A stretch of DNA of 7,033 nucleotides from Clostridiales bacterium (GCA_022791355.1 JAAVYX010000112.1:1-7033); one strand, 5' to 3'. Positions 1 to 5,970 are shown, numbered from the stretch's first letter. The notes: generated by a model not told the origin, from the letters alone. Program-made: numbers and translations.

Positions 1-64
1 GGAAAACCTACGGTTTTCCTCTTGACCCGGTCGAAAGGGTTTAGAGGAAAAACGCAGTTTTTCC
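1..64. repeat. Cluster of short inverted repeats with two alternative folds
   Basis: GGAAAACC-TAC-GGTTTTCC (1-19) and GGAAAAAC-GCA-GTTTTTCC (46-64) are two perfect 8-bp stems with 3-nt loops and nearly the same sequence. Between them, 19-28 can pair with 37-46 (one mismatch, one wobble). The right arm of the first hairpin plus the middle left arm can instead pair with the middle right arm plus the left arm of the last hairpin (11-28 with 37-54, about 16 of 18 positions paired). The three-hairpin fold and the single long hairpin exclude each other. The repeat may continue to the left of the window. Its function is unknown. Confidence 0.65.
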
Positions 65-66
65 GG

Positions 67-120
67 GAGGCGCGTCTTTTGCTAACTTTTCTTCGCGTAA
101 AGAAAAGTTAGTCGCGCCTC
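67..120. repeat. Two-tier long inverted repeat
   Basis: An outer perfect 8-bp stem, GAGGCGCG (67-74) with CGCGCCTC (113-120), encloses an inner perfect 12-bp stem, CTAACTTTTCTT (82-93) with AAGAAAAGTTAG (100-111), around a 6-nt loop. Between the stems are 7 nt on the left side and 1 nt on the right. No T-tract follows, so it is not a standard intrinsic terminator. It may be a repetitive intergenic palindrome or a miniature mobile-element relic, but no flanking target duplication is visible. Confidence 0.65.
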
Positions 121-241
121 GCGATGAGGTAATGGAGAAAGAGAAAAAGGAAATCTGGCGCGAAACCTCCCGCTCGGTTATAAAAAAGAAAAACAATATA
201 ACCAAACAAAAAAGAAAAACCTCTTTTTGATTTTACGTCTG

Positions 242-276
242 AAAAGGGATTTCGACCCGTTCGAAATCCCTTTTTT
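242..276. terminator. Strong Rho-independent terminator, possibly bidirectional
   Basis: AAAAGGGATTTCGA (242-255) pairs perfectly with TCGAAATCCCTTTT (261-274) around the 5-nt loop CCCGT, and the plus strand ends in six Ts (271-276). On the minus strand the hairpin is followed by four Ts, so it could work both ways. It lies 57 nt before the first gene, so it most likely closes a unit that enters from the left. Confidence 0.7.
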
Positions 277-321
277 GCCGGCAAGGCGGGCCAAAAACCA
301 TCAACCGTCATACAATGGATT

Positions 322-329
322 GAGGTGAT
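322..329 (+). promoter_or_regulatory. Ribosome binding site that decides the first gene's start
   Basis: GAGGTGAT is an extended match to the complement of the 16S rRNA 3' end. It sits 4 nt before ATG 334 (6 nt from the end of GAGGTG), whereas the in-frame GTG 325 and ATG 328 lie inside it. It therefore supports ATG 334 as the start. Confidence 0.65.
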
Positions 330-333
330 GGTT

Positions 334-690
334 ATGTTTGAAACGATTATGTCCGTCCTGTGCGTACTGCTGGCCTTGACAGGACTTTCCTGGCTGATCC
401 GATGGACGGCGATGCGGATCATGGTGCCCAAAAGCCGGGGTCGTCGGGCGCTGCTGGTGCTGCTGGAGGGGGACGACGCGGAAATCGAGCTGCGGGCGGC
501 CCTGGAGTGCGCCCGCTGGGCCGAGCGCTGCTGCTCGACCGTGCTGGCGGTGGACTGCGGCGTTACCGGCCGGGCCAAATCGGTCTGCTATAAGCTCTGC
601 CAGGAATACGGCAATATCCTGCTGCTGCCGGTCGAGGAGCTGCCGGCCTTTTTGCGGCGCGCGCCCTGGGATATCTTTAAAATCGACTAG
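334..690 (+). CDS. Small membrane-anchored protein of unknown function
   Basis: I do not recognise a named family for this 118-residue protein. Residues 5-22 form a hydrophobic segment followed by basic residues (R23, R28, K33, R35, R37, R38), which suggests a single N-terminal membrane anchor with the rest in the cytoplasm. The remainder reads as alternating strands and helices: a strand at about 39-45, a helix at 48-66, a strand ending in VDCG at 69-76, a helix at 79-92 and a strand at 94-100. This is a compact alpha/beta fold that could be a fragment-sized nucleotide- or sugar-binding type, but no catalytic motif is visible. It has seven cysteines (10, 59, 66, 67, 75, 85, 89), many for its size. 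ATG 334 is chosen from its SD. The stop is 16 nt before recD2, so the two are probably co-transcribed. Codon composition matches recD2. Confidence 0.75.
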   Translation: MFETIMSVLCVLLALTGLSWLIRWTAMRIMVPKSRGRRALLVLLEGDDAEIELRAALECARWAERCCSTVLAVDCGVTGRAKSVCYKLCQEYGNILLLPVEELPAFLRRAPWDIFKID

Positions 691-706
691 TCGGGAGTGA
701 GAAAGG

Positions 707-2968
707 ATGCAGGATCAGCTGGAACGGCTGGTGGGCAGCGTGGAACGGGTCACCTTTCACAACGAGCAGAACGGCTTTACCGTTTTAGAGCTGCGGCGGC
801 CGGGGGAGACGGTCACGGTGGTGGGCGTCATGCCCAAGGTGTCCCCCGGCGAGGAGCTGGAGCTGATGGGACGGTACGATTTTCACGATACCTACGGCCC
901 TCAGTTCAAGGCCGAGCTGTGCGAACGGGCCATGCCCTCCACGGCGGCCGCCATCCTGCGTTATCTCGCCTCCGGCGCCATTAAGGGTATCGGACCGGCC
1001 ACCGCCCGGCGTATGGTCGACCGCTTCGGGGCCGACGCTCTGCGGGTACTGGAAAAGGAGCCGGAACGTCTGCGGGAGATCAAGGGCATCTCGGCCGATA
1101 AGGCCCGCAGGCTGTCGGAGGAGTACGGCCGGCAGTTCGGCCTGCGGGAGGTTATGCTCTTTTTCAGCCGCTTCGGCCTGACCCCCGACCAGTCCCTGGC
1201 CGTCTTCAAGCGGTATGGGGCCGCGGCGGCCGACAAGGTCAAGGCCGACCCCTATCTGCTCTGCGGGGAGGACATCCGTATTTCCTTCGAAACGGCCGAC
1301 GGAATCGCCAAGGCCATGGGCTTTGGGGAGGACGATCCCTGCCGGGTGGAGGCCGGGGTAGAATACGTCCTGCGGCACAACCTGGGCAACGGTCACACCT
1401 GTATCCCAAGAGAGAAGCTTCTGCCGGTGGCGGCGGGCCTGCTGGGCTGCGATACCGAATCGGCGGACGAGGCCTGCGGCCGGCTGATTACCGCCCGCCG
1501 TCTCATCCAAAAGGAGATAGAGGGCAGACCCTATCTGTTTTTGCCCCAGTGGTTCGAGGCCGAGCGATACTGCGCCCAGCGGCTGGCCATGATGCTGCGG
1601 TTTCCTCCCGAGCGGGAAACCGCCGCCGAGGAGGATATCGACCGCATCGAGGCCGAATGGGGCATCACCTACGCCGCCCGGCAGCGTCAAGCCATCCGGG
1701 CCGCCGTGGAAAAGGGACTGCTCATCCTCACCGGCGGCCCGGGCACCGGCAAGACCACCACCCTGAAAGCCATCATCCGCCTGCTGGAGGACCGGAAGCT
1801 GGAAATCGCCCTGGCCGCCCCTACCGGCCGGGCCGCCAAGCGTATGACCGAGCTGACCGGCCGGGAGGCCAAAACCCTGCATCGTTTGCTGGAGGTCTCC
1901 TTTGGGGAGGACAACCGGCAGTCCTTTCAGCGGGGGGAGAACAATCCGTTGGACTGCGACGCCCTGATTGTGGACGAGCTGTCCATGGTGGACGCGGGGT
2001 TGTTCGAAAGCCTGCTGCGGGCCCTGCGGCTGGGCTGCCGCCTGATTCTGGTGGGGGATTCGGACCAGCTTCCCAGCGTGGGGGCCGGCAACGTGCTCCA
2101 CGACCTGTTGGAGGCGGGGGCGCTGCCCGCCGTCTGTCTCACCGAGGTCTTCCGGCAGGCCATGGAAAGCCTGATCGTCACCAACGCCCACGCCATCGTC
2201 CAGGGCAGGTACCCCACGCTGGACTGTAAAACCGGGGACTTTTTTCTCTTAAACCAACCCAATCCCCTTCTGGCCGCCCGCACGGTGGCCGACCTGTGCG
2301 CCCGCCGGCTGCCCGAGGCCTACGGCTTCGACCCCTTGAGCGACATTCAGGTGCTCTGCCCCTCCCGTAAAATGGATATGGGAACCGTGGCCCTCAACAA
2401 CGCCTTGCAGGCCCGTCTGAACCCGCCCGATTCCAAGCGTCTGGAAATGACCCGTAAGGGCTTTACCCTGCGCGCGGGGGACCGGGTCATGCAGGTGAAA
2501 AACAACTACGATATCGTCTGGACCCGGGACAACGGGGAAGGGGGAGCCGGGGTTTTCAACGGGGACGTAGGGATCCTGGATTCCCTGGATCCCCTCACCG
2601 GCACCTTGACCGTCCGGTTCGACGACCGGCTGGCCCTGTATACGGGAGAGGAGATCGAGCAGCTGGAGCTGGCCTACGCCATGACCATCCATAAGAGCCA
2701 GGGCAGCGAGTTTCCCTGCGTCGTCCTGCCCCTGTTGGACGTGCCGCCCAAGCTGCAATACCGGAACCTGCTGTATACGGCCGTGACCCGGGCGCGGCGG
2801 CTGCTGATTATTGTGGGCAGCGGCCGTATCGCCTGCGCCATGGTGGATAACGACCGCCGTACCCGCCGGTATACCGCCCTGCGCCCCATGCTGGAGGCGG
2901 CGGTACGGCTGGACGATTTGCCGGAGCTTGCGGCCGACGGGCCCTTGGGACCGTCGGCCGGCAAATGA
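707..2968 (+). CDS. RecD2-type ATP-dependent 5'-3' DNA helicase
   Basis: This 753-residue protein has the architecture of the stand-alone RecD2 (RecD-like, YrrC) family, a superfamily 1B helicase that acts without RecBC in repair and replication-stress tolerance. Residues about 8-75 fit the N-terminal OB-like domain. Two helix-hairpin-helix-like segments follow (about residues 93-107 and 127-141, with IKGIG and IKGIS cores). The helicase motifs are clear: Walker A GGPGTGKT (343-350), Walker B with VDE (422-424), the GDSDQLPS motif (450-457), the UvrD-like C-terminal motif with TIHKSQGSEF (660-669), and the arginine motif YTAVTRAR (690-697). Length is in the usual range (roughly 700-800) and all key residues are intact. 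A GGGAG SD lies at 693-697. It probably shares a transcript with the small gene before it and comF after it. The last 20 or so residues are low-complexity. Confidence 0.96.
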   Translation: MQDQLERLVGSVERVTFHNEQNGFTVLELRRPGETVTVVGVMPKVSPGEELELMGRYDFHDTYGPQFKAELCERAMPSTAAAILRYLASGAIKGIGPATARRMVDRFGADALRVLEKEPERLREIKGISADKARRLSEEYGRQFGLREVMLFFSRFGLTPDQSLAVFKRYGAAAADKVKADPYLLCGEDIRISFETADGIAKAMGFGEDDPCRVEAGVEYVLRHNLGNGHTCIPREKLLPVAAGLLGCDTESADEACGRLITARRLIQKEIEGRPYLFLPQWFEAERYCAQRLAMMLRFPPERETAAEEDIDRIEAEWGITYAARQRQAIRAAVEKGLLILTGGPGTGKTTTLKAIIRLLEDRKLEIALAAPTGRAAKRMTELTGREAKTLHRLLEVSFGEDNRQSFQRGENNPLDCDALIVDELSMVDAGLFESLLRALRLGCRLILVGDSDQLPSVGAGNVLHDLLEAGALPAVCLTEVFRQAMESLIVTNAHAIVQGRYPTLDCKTGDFFLLNQPNPLLAARTVADLCARRLPEAYGFDPLSDIQVLCPSRKMDMGTVALNNALQARLNPPDSKRLEMTRKGFTLRAGDRVMQVKNNYDIVWTRDNGEGGAGVFNGDVGILDSLDPLTGTLTVRFDDRLALYTGEEIEQLELAYAMTIHKSQGSEFPCVVLPLLDVPPKLQYRNLLYTAVTRARRLLIIVGSGRIACAMVDNDRRTRRYTALRPMLEAAVRLDDLPELAADGPLGPSAGK

Positions 2969-3017
2969 CCGTTATGGAAGAACCCGCCGGGTGGAGGGAC
3001 AAAGGAGGGGACGGAGG

Positions 3018-3725
3018 ATGCTTTTGCGCGATTTGGCGGCCAAATGCAGGGAACTGCTCTATCCCAACCGCTGCGCCTGTTGCAATAAGGTCCTGTCCGC
3101 CGGCCAAAGCCTCTGCGGCGGCTGCGGGGACAAGCTTCCCCGGATCGGGCAGCCGGTCTGCCGCCGCTGCGGTCAGGCCCGGTCCGACTGTCTCTGCGCC
3201 CGCCAGCCCCGCCCGCTGTACTATGACGGCTGCTGCGCCCCCTTCGCCTATACCGGCGTGGTGCGAAAGGGCGTATGGCAGTTCAAGTTTCGCGGCCGGA
3301 TTGACGGGGCCGCATTTTTTGCCGGAGAGATGGCGGCGGCCTTCCAAAACGTCTATCCCAGGCTGCGGCCGGACGGGATTTGTTACGTGCCCCTGTCCAA
3401 AAAGCGCCGGCGGGAGCGGGGATATAATCAGGCCGAGCTGCTGGCGGTGAAAATGGCGGAGGCTTTCGGTTGTCCGATAGCGCATAGCCTGCGCAAGACG
3501 CGGGACAATAAGGTGCAGCACGAGCTGCTCTATGCCGACCGTCAGGCAAACGTACAAAACGTTTACGTCTGCGAGGGAGACCTTACTGGCAAAACCCTGC
3601 TGCTGGTAGACGATATCAAGACCACCGGCTCCACTCTCAACGCCTGCGCCGAACAGTTGAAGAAGGCAGGCGCGAAACGGGTGATCTGCGTGACGGCGGC
3701 GATTGTCCCGCCAAAGGACTTGTAA
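3018..3725 (+). CDS. ComF-family phosphoribosyltransferase-like protein
   Basis: This 235-residue protein matches the ComF/ComFC family. Members have an N-terminal zinc-binding region and a type I phosphoribosyltransferase domain, and in naturally competent bacteria they help handle incoming single-stranded DNA; the biochemical reaction is poorly defined. Visible cysteine pairs are C19/C22 (C21 also present), C33/C36, C48/C51 and C58/C60, giving a double zinc-ribbon-like head. The conserved RGYNQA segment is at about 134-139, and the PRPP-binding loop VDDIKTTGSTL is at 197-207. ATG 3018 is preferred because AAAGGAGG at 3001-3008 lies 9 nt upstream; a second GGAGG touches the start codon. The open frame extends further upstream, but only by overlapping recD2 in another frame. 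The gap to recD2 is 49 nt. Presence of this gene alone does not show that the organism is competent. Confidence 0.93.
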   Translation: MLLRDLAAKCRELLYPNRCACCNKVLSAGQSLCGGCGDKLPRIGQPVCRRCGQARSDCLCARQPRPLYYDGCCAPFAYTGVVRKGVWQFKFRGRIDGAAFFAGEMAAAFQNVYPRLRPDGICYVPLSKKRRRERGYNQAELLAVKMAEAFGCPIAHSLRKTRDNKVQHELLYADRQANVQNVYVCEGDLTGKTLLLVDDIKTTGSTLNACAEQLKKAGAKRVICVTAAIVPPKDL

Positions 3726-3748
3726 TTTTTGGGAAGATGCCCTATAAT
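3720..3748 (+). promoter_or_regulatory. Probable sigma-A promoter for mreB
   Basis: A -35 box TTGTAA (3720-3725, 4 of 6 matches to consensus) and a perfect -10 box TATAAT (3743-3748) are separated by the ideal 17 nt. The -35 box is made of the last sense codon and stop codon of comF. Transcription would start near 3755, giving a leader of about 230 nt before mreB. No convincing terminator separates comF from mreB, so read-through from the upstream genes may also contribute. Confidence 0.65.
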
Positions 3749-3754
3749 TGACAT

Positions 3755-3986
3755 ACCGCTGTATTGTATGGGCGGAAGCCGCGCAGCCGGCTTTGTCTCG
3801 CTTGCCGGTCCGCCGAAGTCGAGCCGGCTCGGCCGGCTGCGGCCGCCTGCAAAGTCTTTCCCCGCCGACTCTTGGGGGACGTTTCAAAAAGCGGCTGCCC
3901 GCGGCCCTTCGAAAGAGCCTGTCAGGCGTTTGCCCCTTGCCGGCGGACGGGAATACAAATGATGTAACCGGAAAGGATTTATATAT
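3755..3986 (+). other. Long GC-rich structured leader of mreB
   Basis: This stretch follows the promoter and carries several possible stems: GGCGG (3771-3775) with CCGCC (3810-3814), enclosing AAGCCG/CGGCTT (3776-3781 with 3788-3793); a 7-bp stem AGCCGGC-TCG-GCCGGCT (3822-3838); and a CCCC/GGGG stem near 3871-3889. All three plus-strand frames are open for 67-82 codons, but none has an SD and all read as arginine/proline/alanine-rich, as expected from GC-rich non-coding DNA. It does not match a riboswitch class I can identify. It could be a regulatory leader, a small RNA under the same promoter, or an inserted intergenic repeat. Confidence 0.4.
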
Positions 3987-5009
3987 ATGGCTATAGATAT
4001 TGGAATCGACCTGGGCACAGCCAAAACCATCATTCTCTCGGGATCTAAAATTCTTTTGGAGGAGCTTTCGGCGGCCGCCATGGATTCGGACACCTGGGAA
4101 CCCATCGCCTTTGGGGAGAAGGCCTACAAAATGATCGGCCGCACGCCCGATAGTATTACGACCGTCTTTCCCATCGAGCGGGGGGTTATCGCCGACTATC
4201 AGGCGGCGGAGGAAATGATGCGCCGGTTTATGCGCAAGGCATTTGGGGATAAAATGGTCAAGCCCCGGGTCATGGTGGCCATGCCCAGCGGACTGACCGC
4301 CGTACAGCACCGTTCGGTGGCCCAGGTGGTGGAGGCCGCCGGCGGCCGCAACGTCTGCACCATCGAAAGCCCTATGGCGGCGGCCTGCGGCCTGGGGATC
4401 GACTTTACCAGAGCCCGCGGCACCATGATTGTGGATATCGGGGCCGGCACAACCGACGTGGCGGTCATCTCCCTGGGCGGGCTGTCCCAGTGCGAATCGG
4501 GCCGGGTGGCCTCCTGGGACTTTGACGAGGCCATCGTCCGCTGCGTGCGCAAGGAGTATAATATTCTCATCGGTTTGCAGACCGCCGAGCAGATCAAAAA
4601 ACAGATCGGCTCGGTGGTGGAGCGGCCGGTGGAAATCGCCATGCAGGCCAAGGGCCGTAACCTTTTCACCGGTCTGCCTCAAATTTTCGAGATCACCACC
4701 AACGAGGTTTTCCGTGCGGTGGACGATATTGCGCTGAGTATCTGCAAGGTGGTGCAGGGGGTTCTGGAGCGCACCGAGCCCGACCTGGTATCCGATATAT
4801 CGGAGGACGGGATTTATCTCACCGGCGGCGGCTCCTTGATCTACGGTATGGAGCAGCGTCTGTCGGAATTTACCGGCGTTCCCGTGCGGACGGTGGAGGA
4901 CCCGCTGCACTGCGTGGTCCGGGGCACCGGCGTCGCCCTCAAGCATCCCAGTCTCTTGAAGAACGGCGACTACGCTTTCCGTTCCCTCCAGGACCTGATC
5001 GTAGAATGA
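3987..5009 (+). CDS. MreB/Mbl-type rod-shape actin
   Basis: This 340-residue bacterial actin would form membrane-associated filaments that guide lateral cell-wall synthesis. Visible motifs are the phosphate-1 loop IDLGTAKT (7-14), the phosphate-2 loop VDIGAGTTD (149-157), the SNEVFRAV-like connector (as TTNEVFRAV) and the adenosine loop LTGGGS (278-283). Length fits the family (about 330-350). Two features look divergent from textbook MreB: lysine in GTAK where asparagine is usual, and ESPMAAA (127-133) where EEPMAAA is usual, so the second acidic residue is lost while the first (E127) remains. An SD-like GGAAAGGA (3970-3977) lies 9 nt before ATG 3987. No mreC or mreD follows, so this is probably a stand-alone Mbl-like paralogue rather than the mreBCD copy. 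It has its own promoter and leader, and the distance to comF suggests separate control. Confidence 0.93.
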   Translation: MAIDIGIDLGTAKTIILSGSKILLEELSAAAMDSDTWEPIAFGEKAYKMIGRTPDSITTVFPIERGVIADYQAAEEMMRRFMRKAFGDKMVKPRVMVAMPSGLTAVQHRSVAQVVEAAGGRNVCTIESPMAAACGLGIDFTRARGTMIVDIGAGTTDVAVISLGGLSQCESGRVASWDFDEAIVRCVRKEYNILIGLQTAEQIKKQIGSVVERPVEIAMQAKGRNLFTGLPQIFEITTNEVFRAVDDIALSICKVVQGVLERTEPDLVSDISEDGIYLTGGGSLIYGMEQRLSEFTGVPVRTVEDPLHCVVRGTGVALKHPSLLKNGDYAFRSLQDLIVE

Positions 5010-5020
5010 TCCGCAGATGT

Positions 5021-5042
5021 TACACGCTGTGCGTGTATTTTT
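5021..5042 (+). terminator. Short terminator-like hairpin after mreB
   Basis: TACACGC (5021-5027) pairs with GCGTGTA (5031-5037) around a 3-nt loop, followed at once by five Ts (5038-5042), 11 nt after the mreB stop. The stem is only 7 bp, so termination could be partial. Confidence 0.5.
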
Positions 5043-5104
5043 GCGAGGGGTTCGACGCCCCGAGCGAAAAACCGATGCTGTGCGCGTATTTTCTCAAGGG
5101 GTTC
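5026..5104. repeat. Imperfect 28-bp direct repeat, two copies
   Basis: Positions 5026-5053 and 5077-5104 match at 24 of 28 positions. Both begin GCTGTGCG and end AGGGGTTC, with copy starts 51 nt apart. The first copy includes the right arm of the mreB terminator hairpin; the second copy lacks the matching left arm. This looks like a local duplication that has since diverged. Confidence 0.55.
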
Positions 5105-5182
5105 CCGCGCCTTGCGGAAAGCAACAAAACGTTTTTATGGTTCGCCTGGACATAGCGTAACAATGTATGTTTATTTCTTCCA

Positions 5183-5210
5183 TTGAATAGGCATACTATC
5201 TTTGTACGGT
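5183..5210 (+). promoter_or_regulatory. Weak candidate promoter for rubrerythrin
   Basis: TTGAAT (5183-5188) and TACGGT (5205-5210) are 16 nt apart and resemble -35 and -10 boxes, but the -10 match is poor. It would leave a leader of about 210 nt. This is the best pair I can find upstream of rubrerythrin, not a firm call. Confidence 0.2.
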
Positions 5211-5246
5211 GCGCTTTTGCTTTTCGTTTTGCTCATCTATCTGTGT

Positions 5247-5265
5247 GAACGTCTGAATGACGTTC
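5247..5265. repeat. Perfect 7-bp inverted repeat, possible operator
   Basis: GAACGTC (5247-5253) and GACGTTC (5259-5265) flank the 5-nt spacer TGAAT. The size suits either a dimeric repressor site or a small RNA hairpin. It lies downstream of the weak candidate promoter. No T-tract follows, so it is not a terminator. Confidence 0.35.
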
Positions 5266-5411
5266 TGGCGTCTCCGATTCCAAAGCGCGCCTCTATATGG
5301 ATTCCACAAGGAAGCCCGTGAGGAACCGGGGAAGGGTCTGGCAGATATGGAAGCGCAGTATGTGGCTATCCGCGCGGACGGCTTTCCGCCGGCGCAGCAG
5401 ATATGAAAAAC

Positions 5412-5418
5412 AAGGAGG
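5412..5418 (+). promoter_or_regulatory. Ribosome binding site of rubrerythrin
   Basis: AAGGAGG lies 8 nt before ATG 5427. It is downstream of the alternative in-frame ATG 5403, which rules that start out in practice. Confidence 0.85.
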
Positions 5419-5426
5419 AATACAAC

Positions 5427-5966
5427 ATGGATTTCAAAACCAGTAAAACCTATGCGAATCTGATGGCGGCCTTTGCGGGCGAGTCCCAGGCCCGTAATAA
5501 GTATACCTATTACGCTTCTCAGGCCAAGAAGGAGGGCTATCAGCAGATCAGCGCCATCTTTGAGGAGACGGCGGGCAACGAAAAGGAGCATGCCAAGCTC
5601 TGGTTTAAATTCCTGCACGACAATCAAGTGCCCAGCACCCTGGACAATTTGAAGGACGCCGTGGCCGGCGAGCATTACGAATGGGTTGAAATGTATAAGG
5701 AGTTTGCCGAAACCGCGAAGGAAGAGGGCTTTAAGGATATCGCCGATATGTTCCAGCGCATCGGCTCGGTGGAAAAGGAGCATGAGGAACGGTATCAGAA
5801 GCTGCTGGACAATATTGAAAAGGGTATCGTCTTTAAGCGGGACGGAGTCGTGCTGTGGCGCTGCCGCAACTGCGGTTATATCCACGCCGCCGCGTCCGCG
5901 CCTGAAATGTGTCCGGCCTGCAAGCATCCCAAGGCCTACTTTGAGCTGAAGGCCGAGAATTATTAA
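5427..5966 (+). CDS. Rubrerythrin (non-haem diiron peroxidase)
   Basis: Rubrerythrins reduce hydrogen peroxide in the cytoplasm of anaerobes, with electrons passing through a rubredoxin centre to a diiron site. This 179-residue protein is close to the usual length and has both parts. The four-helix ferritin-like domain carries E19 (in AGESQARN), E52 and H55 (EKEH), E82 and E85 (GEHYEW), and E116 and H119 (second EKEH), which supply the diiron ligands. The C-terminal rubredoxin-like domain has C146-x2-C149 and C162-x2-C165 for one iron. All expected ligands are present, so it should be active. The start is fixed by its strong SD. It stands alone between mreB and a convergent ATPase gene. Codon use is less extreme in GC than recD2 (more AAG/TAT/TTT), consistent with high expression. 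Confidence 0.96.
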   Translation: MDFKTSKTYANLMAAFAGESQARNKYTYYASQAKKEGYQQISAIFEETAGNEKEHAKLWFKFLHDNQVPSTLDNLKDAVAGEHYEWVEMYKEFAETAKEEGFKDIADMFQRIGSVEKEHEERYQKLLDNIEKGIVFKRDGVVLWRCRNCGYIHAAASAPEMCPACKHPKAYFELKAENY

Positions 5967-5970
5967 GAAT

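Larger units (their letters stand above)
1..333. other. Non-coding region dominated by inverted repeats
   Basis: No plus-strand frame here has a start, SD and protein-like composition. The minus-strand open frame that crosses it also runs antisense through the next gene and looks like a by-product. The stretch holds three small hairpins (1-64), a two-tier hairpin (67-120), an A-rich segment with a 7-bp inverted repeat GGTTATA/TATAACC (176-182 and 197-203), and a T-tailed hairpin (242-276). The A-rich part (about 130-245) contrasts with the GC-rich genes beside it. I see no convincing promoter for the downstream genes. The region may be the end of an upstream transcription unit or a dispersed intergenic repeat, and its left edge is cut by the window. 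Confidence 0.6.
5105..5426 (+). other. Intergenic stretch before rubrerythrin
   Basis: No confident gene lies here. The first half is AT-richer and could hold the rubrerythrin promoter. The second half is GC-rich and includes a 49-codon open frame (ATG 5257 to TGA 5406) without an SD. Its last 30 or so codons have mostly G or C in third position, and its stop lies just before the rubrerythrin SD. It may be a small gene, a gene remnant or chance. A 7-bp inverted repeat covers its start codon. I see no PerR-type box. Confidence 0.4.

Noticed and set aside
311..316. TACAAT as a -10 box for the first gene
   Set aside because: There is no -35 box at the right distance, and transcription would begin at or inside the SD.
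325..333. GTG 325 or ATG 328 as start of the first gene
   Set aside because: Both fall inside the SD sequence GAGGTGAT, so ATG 334 has the proper spacing.
108..578. 156-codon minus-strand frame running into the left palindrome region
   Set aside because: Half is antisense to the small membrane-protein gene. The hydrophobic tail comes from A/T-rich intergenic DNA, and no SD or family match is visible.
785..2191. 468-codon minus-strand open frame inside recD2
   Set aside because: It is entirely antisense to a gene with all RecD2 helicase motifs. The product is rich in G, Q, H and L with no recognisable domain, as expected from the antisense frame of GC-rich coding DNA.
3748..3753. Perfect TTGACA as a -35 box
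   Set aside because: No -10-like sequence lies 16-18 nt downstream (the stretch there is GGCGGA). It partly overlaps the better TATAAT box of the upstream promoter.
3729..3996. Three overlapping plus-strand small open frames in the mreB leader
   Set aside because: All three frames are open over the same GC-rich DNA, none has an SD, and the products are low-complexity Arg/Pro/Ala-rich.
2808..4946. 712-codon minus-strand open frame across comF, the leader and mreB
   Set aside because: It is antisense to two recognisable genes, has a His/Gly/Pro/Arg-rich composition and shows no motifs. Length alone is not convincing at this GC content.
5047..5061. tRNA T-arm-like GGGG-TTCGACG-CCCC
   Set aside because: No anticodon arm, D-arm or acceptor stem can be built around it. 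It is part of the diverged direct repeat.
5403..5426. Upstream in-frame ATG for rubrerythrin adding eight residues
   Set aside because: The strong SD AAGGAGG lies downstream of this ATG and fits ATG 5427 with 8-nt spacing. The protein from 5427 also matches the normal rubrerythrin N-terminus.
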